Below, in pieces: positions 9,055 to 19,589 of a DNA stretch of 64,000 nucleotides (positions within the stretch are counted from its first letter, which is position 1; every line of letters begins with the position of its first letter). The notes below the pieces were generated by a model, which saw only the letters and a list, made by a program, of their open reading frames with translations, did no database searches and was not told where the DNA came from. The translations under genes were made by a program, and so were the position numbers. The stretch is from Cellulomonas sp. SG140 (GTDB taxonomy: Bacteria > Actinomycetota > Actinomycetes > Actinomycetales > Cellulomonadaceae), in the NCBI RefSeq assembly GCF_025770785.1, contig NZ_JANZLA010000007.1, positions 1 through 64,000 on the forward strand, read 5' to 3'.

Positions 9055-10361
9055 GACCGCACGCTCTCGGCCGGCAGGTGACCGGCGGCGTGGGCACGGT
9101 TGGACGCGCGCGCGTAGACCAGCGCCGATCCGAGGTAGCCGGCGGCGAGGACGACGAACAGGCCTCGCGACCAGCCCGTGTCCGGCAGCGTGACGGCACC
9201 GAGCGCGGCGGCGCCGACGAAGGCGGCGTTGTAGAGGACGTCGTAGAGCGCGAACGCCCGGCCGCGGTACGCGTCGGCCGTGTCGCGCTGCACGATCGTG
9301 TCGACCGCGATCTTGGCCGACTGCGCCGCGAGGCCCAGGGTCGCGGCGGCCACCAGCACCACCGGCAGCGCGAGGGTCACCACCAGCATCAGCTGGCTGA
9401 CGGTCGCCACCACCAGGCACACGACGATCCACCGCTGCGGCCCCAGCCGCGGGCTGAGCACCGGCGTCACCACGACGGCGAGCGCGAAGCCGACCGCCGT
9501 CGCGCCGAGCACGGTGGCGAAGGTGCGCAGCCCGGCGTCGACGTCCGACGGGGAGTTCAGCAGGTTGCGCGAGATCAGGATGCTGGCCATGAAGACGACG
9601 CCGTAGCAGAACCGGTGCCACGCCATGATGCCGAGCGCCTCGGCCGGCGTCCGGCGCGCCACCAGGTACCGCGCACCGGCGCCGAGCTCCCGCGCCACCA
9701 CGCCCAGCGCGCGGCGCACCGGCATCACCACCGGCTCGTCCGGCCCCAGCTGGTCGCGACCGAGGCGGCCGGCCAGCGCCGACGCGGCGCCCATCACCGC
9801 GGCCGCCACCACCAGGGCGATCGCGTCGCGCTCGCGTCCGGCAGGCATCAACCGGCCCAGGACGAAGCCGAGCAGCGCACCGACCCCCGCGGAGGCGGCG
9901 CCGAGCGTCGGGGTCAGCGAGTTCGCGGTGAGCAGCAGCGGGCCGTCGACGACCTTCGGCAGCGACGCGGACAGCGCCGCGAGCAGGAAACGGTTCACGG
10001 ACAGGGTGACCAGCGCCAGCACGTACACCAGCGGACCGACGCCGTGCACCACCATGACCAGGGCGATCGCCGCCGTCAGCACGACCCGCACCAGGTTGCC
10101 GTACAGCAGCACCTGCCGCCGGCGCCACCGGTCCAGCAGCACCCCGGCCCACGGACCCACCACGGTGAACGGCAGCAGCAGCACCGCGAAGGCGGCCGCG
10201 ACGCCGGTGGCGGTGCTGGCCGTCTCCGGCGAGAAGAAGAACAGCGTTGCCAGGCCGACCTGGAACATGCCGTCCGCGCACTGGCTGACCAGGCGCACCG
10301 TGAACAGGCGCCTGAAGCCCACCAGGGGCCACAGCCGTCGGAGGTCCTCGGTCACCTGCAC
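9051..10361 (-). CDS. MFS transporter
   Basis: A 436-residue membrane protein with about 12 hydrophobic segments. A major-facilitator loop 2-3 motif is visible in degenerate form (WAGVLLDRWRRRQVLLYGN, about 71-89), and a second copy of the half-motif lies near YRGRAFALYDVL. It resembles the MFS_3/enterobactin-exporter-like group of efflux proteins. The substrate is unknown. The start codon is GTG at 10361, preceded by TAGCCT 6 nt upstream and without a Shine-Dalgarno, so the message is probably leaderless. The stop overlaps the LOV phosphatase start by 4 bp; the two genes are therefore co-transcribed and coupled, which raises the question of whether the transporter shares its light or stress input. 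Confidence 0.88.
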   Translation of the reverse strand: MQVTEDLRRLWPLVGFRRLFTVRLVSQCADGMFQVGLATLFFFSPETASTATGVAAAFAVLLLPFTVVGPWAGVLLDRWRRRQVLLYGNLVRVVLTAAIALVMVVHGVGPLVYVLALVTLSVNRFLLAALSASLPKVVDGPLLLTANSLTPTLGAASAGVGALLGFVLGRLMPAGRERDAIALVVAAAVMGAASALAGRLGRDQLGPDEPVVMPVRRALGVVARELGAGARYLVARRTPAEALGIMAWHRFCYGVVFMASILISRNLLNSPSDVDAGLRTFATVLGATAVGFALAVVVTPVLSPRLGPQRWIVVCLVVATVSQLMLVVTLALPVVLVAAATLGLAAQSAKIAVDTIVQRDTADAYRGRAFALYDVLYNAAFVGAAALGAVTLPDTGWSRGLFVVLAAGYLGSALVYARASNRAHAAGHLPAESVRS

Positions 10362-10457
10362 GGACTCAGGCTAAGCGCAGGTTCTCCGGCTGCCACGCCG
10401 GGGCGCCGACCTCACCCGCTCGGCGGAGCCGGCACCACGAGCGTGGCGCCGGCGTCC

Positions 10458-11813
10458 TCACACCTGCCGGTACCCGGACATGACGGCCGCCTCCGGGGCA
10501 ACGGCGGCGGCTCCGAGAAGGTGGTCGACGAACCAGTCGCGCGCCAGGCCCGCGGCCTCGGCGAGTGCGCCCGGCTCCTCGAACAGGTGCGTCGCCCCAC
10601 GGACCACCGCCAGCTCGCGGTGGCAACGCATCAGCTCCATCGCCTCCCGGTTGAGCCCGAGGACCGCCACATCCGCCCCGCCCACGACGAGCAGGGTCGG
10701 CGCGTGCACCTCCCCGAGCCGTGCGCGCGCCAGGTCGGGTCGACCCCCGCGCGAGACGACCGCCGCGATGTCCGACCCGGGCTCGGCGGCGGCCCACAGC
10801 GCAGCACCGGCGCCCGTGCTGGCCCCGAAGTAGCCGACGCGGCAGCCGGCGGCGTCGGGACGGGCGCGCAGCCATCGCGTCGCGGCCAGCAGCCGCCCCG
10901 CGAGCAGCTCGATGTCGAACACGTTGGAGCGGTCCAGCTCCTCGTCGGGGCCGAGCAGGTCCAGCAGCAGCGTGCCGAGACCGGCCTGCCGCAGCACGTC
11001 GGCCACGTAGCGGTTGCGTGGGCTGTGCCGGCTGCTGCCGCTCCCGTGCGCGAACACCACGACGCCGCGCGCCGGCTCGGGCAGGTACAGGTGGGCACCC
11101 ACCGTGACCGAGCCGACGGGGATCTCGACGTCGAGGTCCGCGTCCAGCCCGCCGTCCCCCGTCCGGACGGGAAGCGGCCGAGCGGCAGCCGCGTCGAGCA
11201 GCACGACGACCTCCTCGTCGGTGGTCGGCGAGAAGTCGCGGTAGTGCGAGCCGACGGCCCGGAACGCGTGCGGCGTCGCGACGCACACGACCTCGTCCGC
11301 CTCCGGCAGGTCCCGGAGCGCCTCGACGGGCGCCACCGGCACCGCGACGACGATCCGGGCGGCGCCGAGCGTGCGCGCGACCTTGCACGCCACCCGCATG
11401 GTGGACCCGGTGGCGATGCCGTCGTCGACGATCACCGCCACCCGTCCCGCGAGGTCGACCCGCGGGCGCCCGCTGCGCAGCAGAGCGATCCGCGCCTCGA
11501 GCTCGATCCGCTCCTGCCGCTCCACCTCGGCGAGGTCGTCCTCCGACACGCCCAGCGTGGCGAGCACCGCGTGGTCGACCACACGTGCGCCGCCCTCGCC
11601 GATGGCGCCCATGGCGAGCTCCGGCTGGTACGGCACGCCCAGCTTGCGCACGACGACGACGTCGAGGGGGGCGCCGAGCGTCTGCGCCACCTCGTACGCC
11701 ACCGGGACGCCGCCCCGGGGCAGCCCCAGCACCACCACGTCCTGCCCGCGCAGGCGCTCCAGGAGCCGGGCAAGCTCCCGACCGGCCTCGATGCGGTCAG
11801 CGAAGAGGTTCAC
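10458..11813 (-). CDS. phosphoribosyltransferase–dienelactone hydrolase fusion protein
   Basis: A 451-residue two-domain protein. Residues 1-215 are a type I phosphoribosyltransferase-like domain, with the PRPP-binding loop VAVIVDDGIATGSTM near 128-142. Residues about 225-440 are an alpha/beta hydrolase of the dienelactone-hydrolase type, with FAHGSGSSRHS (oxyanion region), the nucleophile elbow GASTGAG, and candidate acid (GGADVAVLG) and base (GATHLFEEPG). The start is GTG at 11813 after a G-rich ribosome site. It lies 32 bp after the Hsp20 gene on the same strand, so the two are likely co-transcribed. The mycobacterial homologue (Rv0571c type) belongs to the DosR dormancy regulon, from memory. 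Substrates of both domains are unknown. Confidence 0.88.
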   Translation of the reverse strand: MNLFADRIEAGRELARLLERLRGQDVVVLGLPRGGVPVAYEVAQTLGAPLDVVVVRKLGVPYQPELAMGAIGEGGARVVDHAVLATLGVSEDDLAEVERQERIELEARIALLRSGRPRVDLAGRVAVIVDDGIATGSTMRVACKVARTLGAARIVVAVPVAPVEALRDLPEADEVVCVATPHAFRAVGSHYRDFSPTTDEEVVVLLDAAAARPLPVRTGDGGLDADLDVEIPVGSVTVGAHLYLPEPARGVVVFAHGSGSSRHSPRNRYVADVLRQAGLGTLLLDLLGPDEELDRSNVFDIELLAGRLLAATRWLRARPDAAGCRVGYFGASTGAGAALWAAAEPGSDIAAVVSRGGRPDLARARLGEVHAPTLLVVGGADVAVLGLNREAMELMRCHRELAVVRGATHLFEEPGALAEAAGLARDWFVDHLLGAAAVAPEAAVMSGYRQV

Positions 11814-11845
11814 CGTTGCACCCCCCCACCTGCGTGCGGACCCGG

Positions 11846-12256
11846 TCAGGCCCTCGCCACGGAGATCTTCACGGGCTCGGTCGGCCGCGCCGCCGTCGTC
11901 GGGACGCGCACCTCCAGGACGCCGTCGCGGTACGTCGCGGTGACGTCCGTCTCCGAGCAGCCCGCGGGCAGCGGGATGCTGCGGGCGAAGGACCCGTAGC
12001 GGAACTCCGAGCGGTAGGAGTCCTTGCCCTTGTGCTCGGACGTCTCCTCGCGCTCGGCGCTGATCCGCAGGGTCCCGTCCACCACGGTCAGCTCCACGTC
12101 CTTGTCCGGGTCGACACCGGGCAGCTCCGCCCGGACCACCAGCGTCCCGTTCTCGACGTACTCCTCCACGCGTAGCCAGGGCTTGTCCCAGTCGCCCTCG
12201 ACGAACCGTCGGAACATCTCGGGCAGCTCGACCCGGTCGCGTCGCACGATTGCCAT
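11846..12256 (-). CDS. Hsp20/alpha-crystallin family small heat-shock protein
   Basis: A 136-residue ATP-independent holdase chaperone. The alpha-crystallin domain spans about residues 28-125, with VRAELPGVDPDKDVELTV at its start, an internal EREE segment typical of bacterial Hsp20s, and the C-terminal strand DGVLEVRVP. The C-terminal I-x-I/V-type anchor is represented by VKISVA. The ATG at 12256 is preceded by GGGAGG, which decides this start over longer frames. It heads a likely two-gene unit with the phosphoribosyltransferase–hydrolase. TAGCGT, a possible -10, lies on the minus strand near 12308-12313. No HspR (HAIR) repeat is visible upstream, so control by another stress regulator is likely (inference). 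Confidence 0.93.
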   Translation of the reverse strand: MAIVRRDRVELPEMFRRFVEGDWDKPWLRVEEYVENGTLVVRAELPGVDPDKDVELTVVDGTLRISAEREETSEHKGKDSYRSEFRYGSFARSIPLPAGCSETDVTATYRDGVLEVRVPTTAARPTEPVKISVARA

Positions 12257-12333
12257 CGTCGACCTCCCTCGGTCACGGTGGGCGACTGCGCTGTCCCCAC
12301 CAGGATCGACGCTAGTCCTGTGGTCGCGGACGC

Positions 12334-12372
12334 AGAAGGGCCCCGCCACCCTGACGGGTGCGGGGCCCTTCT
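12334..12372 (-). terminator. hairpin terminator after ino1
   Basis: A 13-bp perfect stem (AGAAGGGCCCCGC pairing with its complement) encloses a loop that can itself pair. It lies 30 bp beyond the ino1 stop. The U-tract is short, so it could be an imperfect terminator in either direction. Confidence 0.7.
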
Positions 12373-12401
12373 CGCATCAGCTCAGAGCGCGGGGCTCGGG
12401 C

Positions 12402-13496
12402 TCAGCGCTCGTTCTCGCCGCGGATGAACGCCTCGAGCGCAGCGCGCCCGGCGGTGTCCTCCATCTGCACCGGCGGGGACTTCATCAGGTAGGTCGCCGC
12501 GGACAGGATCGGGCCGCCGATGCCGCGGTCCTTGGCGATCTTCGCCGCACGGATGGCGTCGATGATGATGCCGGCCGAGTTCGGGGAGTCCCACACCTCG
12601 AGCTTGTACTCGAGGTTCAGGGGCACCTCGCCGAACGCGCGGCCCTCGAGGCGGACGTACGCCCACTTGCGGTCGTCGAGCCACGCGACGTAGTCCGACG
12701 GGCCGATGTGGACGTTGCGGTCCTCCTTCTTGCCCGACAGCGGACCGTCGTTCAGGTTGGAGGTGACCGACTGGGTCTTGGAGAGCTTCTTGGACTGCAG
12801 GCGCTCGCGCTCCAGCATGTTCTTGAAGTCCATGTTGCCGCCGACGTTCAGCTGGTACGTGCGGTCCAGGATCACGCCGCGGTCCTCGAACAGGCGGGCC
12901 AGCACGCGGTGCGTGATGGTGGCGCCGACCTGCGACTTGATGTCGTCGCCGACGATCGGCACGCCGGCGTCCTCGAACTTCTTGGCCCACTCCGGGTCGG
13001 ACGCGATGAACACGGGCAGGGCGTTGACGAACGCGACGTTCGCGTCGATCGCGCACTGCGCGTAGTACTTGTCGGCGATCTCGGAGCCGACCGGCAGGTA
13101 GGAGACCAGCACGTCGACCTTGGCGTCCTTGAGCGCCTGGACGATGTCGACCGGCTCGGCGTCCGACTCCTCGATGGTCTCGGAGTAGTACTTGCCGAGG
13201 CCGTCGTTGGTCACGCCGCGCTGCACCGGCACGCCCAGCGGGGGCACGTCGGAGATCTTGATGGTGTTGTTCTCGGACGCGAAGATCGCCTCGGACAGGT
13301 CGAAGCCGACCTTCTTCGCGTCGACGTCGAACGCCGCCACGAACTCGACGTCACGGACGTGGTACGGGCCGAACTGCACGTGCATCAGGCCCGGCACCTT
13401 GGTGTCGACATCGGCGTCCTTGTAGTACTGGACGCCCTGGACCAGCGACGAGGCGCAGTTGCCCACGCCGACGATGGCCACGCGGATGGAGGTCAT
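12402..13496 (-). CDS. ino1: inositol-3-phosphate synthase
   Basis: A 364-residue NAD-dependent enzyme that converts glucose 6-phosphate to 1L-myo-inositol 1-phosphate, the first step toward mycothiol and phosphatidylinositol in actinobacteria. The Rossmann motif [12 protein letters not shown] is at residues 10-21. Other family blocks are visible: [32 protein letters not shown] and the conserved [10 protein letters not shown]. The C-terminal region, with [20 protein letters not shown], is normal. The length matches the short actinobacterial form. The ATG at 13496 overlaps the stop of the PadR regulator gene by 4 bp, so expression is coupled to that regulator. Confidence 0.97.
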   Translation of the reverse strand: MTSIRVAIVGVGNCASSLVQGVQYYKDADVDTKVPGLMHVQFGPYHVRDVEFVAAFDVDAKKVGFDLSEAIFASENNTIKISDVPPLGVPVQRGVTNDGLGKYYSETIEESDAEPVDIVQALKDAKVDVLVSYLPVGSEIADKYYAQCAIDANVAFVNALPVFIASDPEWAKKFEDAGVPIVGDDIKSQVGATITHRVLARLFEDRGVILDRTYQLNVGGNMDFKNMLERERLQSKKLSKTQSVTSNLNDGPLSGKKEDRNVHIGPSDYVAWLDDRKWAYVRLEGRAFGEVPLNLEYKLEVWDSPNSAGIIIDAIRAAKIAKDRGIGGPILSAATYLMKSPPVQMEDTAGRAALEAFIRGENER

Positions 13497-14158
13497 CCTC
13501 GCTCCTTCTGGGTGTGCGCCGGGGCGGGGTTGCTCTCGGCGTGGATCTGGGGACCGGCCGGCCGGCTGGTCCCCGTGGTTCGTGCGGAGGTGCGGGCGGG
13601 ACCGATGCCCCGCTCGTTGTCGATGAGGCCGTCGAGCCAGCGGACCTCGCGCTCGACCTGCTCCAGGCCGTGCCGCTGCAGCTCGAGGGTGTACTCGTCC
13701 ATGCGCTCGCGGGTGCGGTTGAGCGACTGCCGGACCACCTCGAGGCGCTCGGTCAGCCGGGTGCGGCGTCCCTCGAGGATCCGCAGCCGCGTCTCGGCGT
13801 CCGTCTGCGCGAAGAACGCGAAGCGGACGTCGAAGTTCTCGTCCTCCCAGGTCGCCGGCCCCGACGAGGCCAGCACCTGCTGCAGGTGCTCCTTGCCGTC
13901 CGCGGTCAGCTCGTAGACGATGCGGGCGCGCTTGCTGGCGACGGCGCGCTCGACCCCGACGGTGGCGGTCGACTCGGCGCCGACGATCAGCCCGCGCTCG
14001 GCCAGCGACCGCAGGGCCGGGTACAGGGAGCCGTAGGACAGGGCGCGAAAGCTGCCGAGCACCAGGTTGAGCCGCTTGCGCAGCTCGTACCCGTGCATGG
14101 GCGACTCGGCGAGCAGGCCCAGGATGGCCGGCTCGAGGACGTCGGTCCGTCCGTGCAC
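13493..14158 (-). CDS. PadR family transcriptional regulator upstream of ino1
   Basis: A 221-residue PadR protein. The N-terminal winged helix is clear ([19 protein letters not shown], about 12-30; [18 protein letters not shown], about 41-58). A long C-terminal coiled-coil dimerisation region (about 110-185, [20 protein letters not shown]) and a disordered tail rich in Thr/Pro follow. The start is GTG at 14158 after GAGGGGGTGAG. Its stop overlaps the ino1 start by 4 bp; the PadR–ino1 pair is common in actinobacteria and suggests control of inositol synthesis. A perfect inverted repeat sits in its own promoter region (14201-14221), which points to autorepression of the two-gene unit (inference). 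Confidence 0.92.
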   Translation of the reverse strand: MHGRTDVLEPAILGLLAESPMHGYELRKRLNLVLGSFRALSYGSLYPALRSLAERGLIVGAESTATVGVERAVASKRARIVYELTADGKEHLQQVLASSGPATWEDENFDVRFAFFAQTDAETRLRILEGRRTRLTERLEVVRQSLNRTRERMDEYTLELQRHGLEQVEREVRWLDGLIDNERGIGPARTSARTTGTSRPAGPQIHAESNPAPAHTQKERG

Positions 14159-14200
14159 GGCTCACCCCCTCGGCGTACTGTCGGACGACGCCGCGGCGCC

Positions 14201-14221
14201 GATGTATCAGATCGATACATC
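14201..14221. promoter_or_regulatory. inverted-repeat operator for the PadR–ino1 unit
   Basis: Two perfect 8-bp arms, GATGTATC and GATACATC, are separated by AGATC. The ATGT/ACAT ends fit the kind of dyad bound by PadR proteins. On the minus strand a TACTCT -10-like hexamer (14225-14230) lies just upstream, so a bound protein would cover the transcription start. Confidence 0.65.
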
Positions 14222-14478
14222 TGCAGAGTACGTCGAGCCGATGTGTCGGCACAAGCCGCCTGTGCATGAGACCAGCCGGTGGCGCCGCTCCGACGGCTGC
14301 GGAGGCCCGGCGGTCGGCACGCGGAGCCTTCGCGCCGATCCGGTGAAAGTTGCCTGCTGACGGCGGCCGAGCGGCCCCTGCAGGGGGTGGTCCCCCATAC
14401 TGCTGTGAGTCCTGGGCTCCCGTTCGGCCCTGCCTGGCGCCTCGGGACCGTCCCCGTCGCCGTCCGGAAGGCCCTCGG

Positions 14479-16896
14479 TTGTCAGCGAGCAGTCGGCGCT
14501 CCGCGCCTCCCCGGTCCCGCCGGGGATCCACCCGTCGCCCCGCAGCCGGCCGGTCCGGCCGTGGCAGGGTCACCGGGCGCCGCCGCTTCTTCGACTACCC
14601 CCGGTCCACCGTCACCGGCTTCCGGCGCTGGCTGCCGTCCTGGCGCGTCGTGCTCGGCACGTTCCTCGGGCTGATCTTCGTCGGGCTCGGCGCCGCCGTC
14701 GCGGCGTACGCGACCCTCAAGGTCCCGTCCCCGTCCGCCCAGGTGAAGTTCCAGACCTCGACGGTGTACTTCGCCAACAACGCCGACGGCTCCCGAGGCC
14801 CGGTGATGGGGACGTTCGCCGACCAGAAGCGCGACATCGTCGACTACTCGACGCTGCCGTCGTACGTCGGCAAGGCCGTGGTCGCCTCGGAGGACCAGAG
14901 CTTTTACCAGAACGCCGGGGTCGACCCGCGGGGCATCGCCCGCGCCCTGTGGAACAACCTGCGCGGCAACGCGCAGCAGGGTGCCTCGACACTGACCGAG
15001 CAGTACGTGAAGACGTACTACAAGAACCGGACGACGACGAACTACATCGGCAAGGCCGAAGAGGCGATGCTGGCCATCAAGATCGGCCGCACGGAGTCCA
15101 AGGACCAGATCCTCGGCCGGTACCTCAACACGATCTACCTGGGCCGCGACTCCTACGGCATCCAGGCCGCCGCGCAGTCGTACTTCGGCGTCGACGCCAA
15201 GGACCTCACCGTCTCGCAGGCCGCGCTGCTCGCCGGCATCATCCCGTCGCCCAACAACTGGGACCCGGCCAACGCCCCCGACAAGGCGAAGGCCCGCTGG
15301 AACCGCGTGCTGGACTACATGGTCAAGGGCGGCTTCCTGTCCCAGGCGGACCGGGACAAGCAGGAGTTCCCGCAGACCATCCAGTACAAGCAGTCGAACG
15401 CGATGGCCGGCACCAACGGCTACCTGCTGCAGATGGTGCTGGACGAGCTGCAGACCTCGATGAAGCTGTCGATCGGCGACATCAAGACCGGCGGCTACAC
15501 GATCATCACGACGATCGACCCGGCCGTGCAGAACGAGGCGGTGCGCTCGGCGAACGACCTGTACTCCGGGCAGCTGGCCAACGGCGCGACACCGAACCCG
15601 CGGCTGCGCCTCGCGATCTCGACGATCAACCAGGCGGACGGATCCATCGTCGCGCTGTACGGCGGCGCGGACTATCTCAAGGACCAGCGCAACGCGGCGA
15701 CGTACGACAACATCCAGGCCGGTTCGACGTTCAAGCCCTTCACCCTGGTCGCCGCCCTGGAGCAGGGCATCGGGCTGAAGACGGAGTTCAACGGTGCCTC
15801 CCCGCAGGTCATCCCGGGCTGGGACACCCCCGACCACAAGGTCACCAACTTCGCCAACGAGCAGCCGGGCCGCATCGACCTGATCCGCGCGACGTCCGAC
15901 TCGGTCAACACCGTCTACGCCCAGCTCAACCTCAAGGTGGGACCGGACAAGTCCGCTGAGGTCGCCAAGCGCGCCGGCGTGACAACACCCCAGCCCGTCG
16001 TCGGCTCGAACGTGCTGGGTGCCGGTGACGTGCACCCGCTCGACATGGCCGCGGCCTACGCCACGTACGCGGCCCAGGGCGTGCAGCACACGCCGTTCAT
16101 CGTGCGTGAGGTGCTCGACTCCACAGGCAAGACGGTGGACAAGGGGGGCAGTGCCGGGCAGAAGGCCTTCGCCCCTGACGTCATGGCCGACGCGATCTAC
16201 GCCATGCAGCACGTGGTGACCAACACCACCGGTACTGGCCACAAGTGGATCAGCCCGCTGAACATCCCGATCGCGGGGAAGACCGGCACGTCGACGGACA
16301 ACAAGTCGGCCTGGTTCGACGGGTTCACGACGAGCCTGACCACCGCCGTGGCGATGAGCCAGCTCGGTGAGGACAACAAGTCGCAGGACTCGATCACGGC
16401 GTTCGGCGGGATCAAGCAGGTGACCGGTGGTGACTGGCCGGCCAAGCTGTGGGCCGACTACATGAAGCCGGTGCTCGCGATGCCGCAGTGGACGCCGAAG
16501 TCCGACTTCCCGCAGCCGGCGTGGATCGGCAACAAGCCGACGGCGACGCCGACGGCCACACCGACCGACACCGCGACGCCGACCACCGCGCCGACCACCC
16601 AGGCGCCGACGACCGTGCAGGTGCCCGGCGGCCTGGTCAAGAGCACCGAGGCGGACGCCTCGGGTGCCCTGCAGAACGCCGGGCTCGCAGCAGTGATCGT
16701 CACGGCGCCGTCGGACACCGTCCCGGCAGGCCGGGTCATCTCCGCGTCCCCGGCGTCCGGCACGACGGTGCCGGCGGGTTCCTCGGTGACCCTCACCGTC
16801 TCCACCGGTCCGGCAACCCCGCCGCCCACGACACAGGCGCCTGCGCCGAGCCCGTCGGCGACGGCGGGCGGACCGGCCCCGAAGTCCACGCCGTGA
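14479..16896 (+). CDS. class A penicillin-binding protein (transglycosylase/transpeptidase) with PASTA domain
   Basis: A bifunctional peptidoglycan synthase of about 805 residues. It has a basic cytoplasmic tail, a membrane anchor ([21 protein letters not shown], starting near 55), a GT51 transglycosylase domain with catalytic Glu138 (EDQSFY), then [11 protein letters not shown], and a transpeptidase domain with SxxK at Ser416 (STFK), SxN (SVN) and KTGT at 601. The C-terminus carries a Thr/Pro linker, one PASTA domain (about 713-784) and a Pro/Ser tail. TEQ replaces the common TQQ of the GT51 motif. I chose the TTG at 14479 because GGAAGG lies 8 nt upstream; another in-frame TTG at 14350 would add 43 atypical residues. 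No ATG or GTG is available before the membrane anchor. Confidence 0.9.
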   Translation: MSASSRRSAPPRSRRGSTRRPAAGRSGRGRVTGRRRFFDYPRSTVTGFRRWLPSWRVVLGTFLGLIFVGLGAAVAAYATLKVPSPSAQVKFQTSTVYFANNADGSRGPVMGTFADQKRDIVDYSTLPSYVGKAVVASEDQSFYQNAGVDPRGIARALWNNLRGNAQQGASTLTEQYVKTYYKNRTTTNYIGKAEEAMLAIKIGRTESKDQILGRYLNTIYLGRDSYGIQAAAQSYFGVDAKDLTVSQAALLAGIIPSPNNWDPANAPDKAKARWNRVLDYMVKGGFLSQADRDKQEFPQTIQYKQSNAMAGTNGYLLQMVLDELQTSMKLSIGDIKTGGYTIITTIDPAVQNEAVRSANDLYSGQLANGATPNPRLRLAISTINQADGSIVALYGGADYLKDQRNAATYDNIQAGSTFKPFTLVAALEQGIGLKTEFNGASPQVIPGWDTPDHKVTNFANEQPGRIDLIRATSDSVNTVYAQLNLKVGPDKSAEVAKRAGVTTPQPVVGSNVLGAGDVHPLDMAAAYATYAAQGVQHTPFIVREVLDSTGKTVDKGGSAGQKAFAPDVMADAIYAMQHVVTNTTGTGHKWISPLNIPIAGKTGTSTDNKSAWFDGFTTSLTTAVAMSQLGEDNKSQDSITAFGGIKQVTGGDWPAKLWADYMKPVLAMPQWTPKSDFPQPAWIGNKPTATPTATPTDTATPTTAPTTQAPTTVQVPGGLVKSTEADASGALQNAGLAAVIVTAPSDTVPAGRVISASPASGTTVPAGSSVTLTVSTGPATPPPTTQAPAPSPSATAGGPAPKSTP

Positions 16897-16939
16897 CCCT
16901 GGGCTGACCGGGGTCCAGCCACCGAGCCGCCGTCGTGCA

Positions 16940-16959
16940 CAGCCCCGGACCGGGGGCTG
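16940..16959 (+). terminator. GC-rich hairpin after the penicillin-binding protein gene
   Basis: A 9-bp stem (CAGCCCCGG with CGGGGGCTG) and a 2-nt loop, 44 bp after the stop. There is no U-tract, so termination may be weak. Confidence 0.4.
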
Positions 16960-16971
16960 CGCGCCGCACGC

Positions 16972-16977
16972 TACGAT
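16972..16977 (+). promoter_or_regulatory. -10 element candidate for the rpsF–ssb–rpsR–rplI operon
   Basis: TACGAT followed by GGA lies about 110 bp before the rpsF start, a form common for actinobacterial housekeeping promoters. No good -35 is present at 17 bp. The implied leader is about 105 nt, long enough for ribosomal-protein feedback control (inference). Confidence 0.4.
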
Positions 16978-17087
16978 GGACCGCTGCCCCGCGTGCTCGT
17001 CGTCGTCCTGACGGCTGCCCGGGGGGCGGACGCACAGACCCTCCTGCCACGGACCGACCGTGGCCGCGAAGACCAGAGGAGGTGGGT

Positions 17088-17381
17088 ATGAGCCTGCGTC
17101 AGTACGAGATCATGATCATCCTCGACCCCGAGATCGAGGAGCGCACCGTCGCCCCGTCGCTCGACAAGTACCTGTCGGTCGTCAAGTCCGACGGCGGCAG
17201 CGTCGACAAGGTGGACATCTGGGGCCGCCGTCGTCTCGCGTACGACATCAAGAAGAAGGCCGAGGGCATCTACGCCGTCGTCAACTTCACCGCGAGCGCC
17301 GCGACCGCCAAGGAGCTCGACCGCCAGCTGGGCCTCAACGAGGTCGTGCTGCGCACCAAGGTGCTCCGCACCGACGCCTGA
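17088..17381 (+). CDS. rpsF: 30S ribosomal protein S6
   Basis: A 97-residue primary ribosomal protein that binds the 16S rRNA central domain together with S18. The start [15 protein letters not shown] and the [20 protein letters not shown] block are diagnostic. The ATG at 17088 follows AGAGGAGGT at ideal spacing, which fixes the start against a longer frame opening at 16935. It leads the conserved rpsF–ssb–rpsR–rplI cluster. Confidence 0.98.
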   Translation: MSLRQYEIMIILDPEIEERTVAPSLDKYLSVVKSDGGSVDKVDIWGRRRLAYDIKKKAEGIYAVVNFTASAATAKELDRQLGLNEVVLRTKVLRTDA

Positions 17382-17447
17382 CCCGTTGTGGGTGCCCGCC
17401 GCTAGCGTGCGCCGAAGTCAGTCGACACGAACCTGCGAGGAGCTGGC

Positions 17448-17972
17448 ATGGCCGGTGAGACCACCATCACGGTGATCGGGAACCTGACCGGGGACCCGGA
17501 GCTGCGCTTCACCCCGTCCGGGGCCGCGGTCGCGAACTTCACGGTCGCGTCCACCCCCCGCACGTTCGACCGCCAGTCGAACGAGTGGAAGGACGGCGAG
17601 ACGCTGTTCATGCGCTGCTCGATCTGGCGGGAGGCGGCCGAGTCGGTCGCCGAGTCGCTGACCAAGGGCACGCGCGTCATCGTCGTCGGCCGGCTCGTCC
17701 AGCGCTCCTACGAGACCCGTGAGGGCGAGAAGCGCACGGTGGTCGAGCTGCAGGTGGACGAGGTCGGTCCGTCGCTGCGCTACGCCACGGCCAAGGTCAC
17801 CCGGACCCAGCGGTCCGGCGGTGGCGGCGGCTTCGGTGGTGGGGGCGGTGGCGGCTTCGGCGGCGGCGGGTACGGCGGTCAGGGTGGTTCCGGCGGCAGC
17901 CAGCAGGACGACCCGTGGGCCACGCCCGCGGGTGGGTCGGCCGGCGGCTATTCCGACGAACCCCCCTTCTGA
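17448..17972 (+). CDS. ssb: single-stranded DNA-binding protein
   Basis: A 174-residue SSB. The OB fold covers residues 1-115 ([20 protein letters not shown] at the start, and the [21 protein letters not shown] core). A glycine-rich disordered linker of about 35 residues follows. The C-terminal tip DEPPF is the acidic docking peptide that recruits DnaG, RecO, exonuclease I and other partners. GAGGAG precedes the ATG. Its place between rpsF and rpsR is conserved across bacteria and couples replication and translation genes. Confidence 0.98.
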   Translation: MAGETTITVIGNLTGDPELRFTPSGAAVANFTVASTPRTFDRQSNEWKDGETLFMRCSIWREAAESVAESLTKGTRVIVVGRLVQRSYETREGEKRTVVELQVDEVGPSLRYATAKVTRTQRSGGGGGFGGGGGGGFGGGGYGGQGGSGGSQQDDPWATPAGGSAGGYSDEPPF

Positions 17973-18037
17973 CAGACAACTGATTCCCATCCCCGGGCCG
18001 GGCAAGCCCGGGGCTCCGACAGACGAGGAGCACCACG

Positions 18038-18274
18038 ATGGCCAAGCCCGTCGTTCGCAAGCCCAAGAAGAAGCAGAACCCGCTGAAGGCGTCGAAGATC
18101 GACGTCGTCGACTACAAGGACACCGCGCTGCTGCGCAAGTTCATCTCCGACCGCGGGAAGATCCGCGCTCGCCGGGTGACCGGGGTGTCCGTCCAGGAGC
18201 AGCGGGCCATCGCCCGCGCCGTCAAGAACGCCCGCGAGATGGCCCTGCTGCCGTACTCGTCGTCGGCACGCTGA
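18038..18274 (+). CDS. rpsR: 30S ribosomal protein S18
   Basis: A 78-residue S18, partner of S6 on the 30S platform. It has the basic N-terminus [15 protein letters not shown] and the conserved core [18 protein letters not shown] and [22 protein letters not shown]. No zinc-binding CxxC motif is present, so this is the zinc-independent (C-) form. That raises the possibility of a second zinc-type copy elsewhere under Zur control (inference). Only 14 bp separate it from rplI. Confidence 0.97.
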   Translation: MAKPVVRKPKKKQNPLKASKIDVVDYKDTALLRKFISDRGKIRARRVTGVSVQEQRAIARAVKNAREMALLPYSSSAR

Positions 18275-18288
18275 GGAAGGGGACCGAC

Positions 18289-18738
18289 ATGGCGAAGATC
18301 ATCCTGACCCACGAGGTCACCGGCCTCGGCGCTCCGGGCGACGTGGTCGAGGTCAAGGACGGGTACGCCCGCAACTACCTGATCCCGCGCAGCCTGGCCA
18401 CGCCGTGGAGCACGGGTGCCGAGAAGGACGTCGCGGCCATCCGCAAGGCCCGTAAGGCGCGCGAGATCGCGACGCTGGACGAGGCGAAGGCCACGCGCGA
18501 CTCGCTGCAGTCCAAGCCGGTGACGGTGGCCGCCAAGGCCGGCGACAGCGGCCGGCTGTTCGGCGCCGTCACCACCGCCGAGATCGCCGCGGCGCTCGTC
18601 GCCGCCGGCGCCCCGGCCGTGGACAAGCGCAAGATCGAGATCGCCCAGGCGATCAAGTCGGTCGGCGACTACTCGGTGCAGGTCCGCCTGCACCCGGAGG
18701 TCGCCGCCAAGGTGACCGTCAAGGTCGTCAAGGCCTGA
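18289..18738 (+). CDS. rplI: 50S ribosomal protein L9
   Basis: A 149-residue L9. The N-terminal RNA-binding domain has [20 protein letters not shown] and [15 protein letters not shown] long connecting helix ([22 protein letters not shown]) leads to the C-terminal domain ([14 protein letters not shown]). The ATG at 18289 follows GAGGAAGGGG. It is the last gene of the ribosomal-protein cluster and is followed by a strong hairpin terminator. Confidence 0.98.
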   Translation: MAKIILTHEVTGLGAPGDVVEVKDGYARNYLIPRSLATPWSTGAEKDVAAIRKARKAREIATLDEAKATRDSLQSKPVTVAAKAGDSGRLFGAVTTAEIAAALVAAGAPAVDKRKIEIAQAIKSVGDYSVQVRLHPEVAAKVTVKVVKA

Positions 18739-18750
18739 CGCTCCGCAACG

Positions 18751-18799
18751 ACGACGAACGCCCCGCCCCCGGTCACGGGTGGCGGGGCGTTCGTCGTTT
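18751..18799. terminator. strong bidirectional hairpin terminator between rplI and livF
   Basis: A 17-bp perfect stem, left arm 18751-18767 and right arm 18781-18797, with a 13-nt loop that can form a CCCG/CGGG mini-stem. The right arm ends in CGTCGTTTC. It sits between two convergent transcription units and can serve both. Confidence 0.85.
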
Positions 18800-18869
18800 C
18801 GCAGTGAGCCGCGGTCGGTGAGTGGCGGACCGGCGTGCCGGGTCGGGAGGGTCGGGTCGGGGGGTCGGG

Positions 18870-19575
<706 letters not shown>

Positions 19576-19589
<14 letters not shown>

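Noticed and set aside
14350..14478. 43-codon N-terminal extension of the class A PBP from a TTG at 14350
   Set aside because: No ribosome site and an atypical Pro/Cys/Gly sequence; TTG at 14479 has GGAAGG at good spacing.
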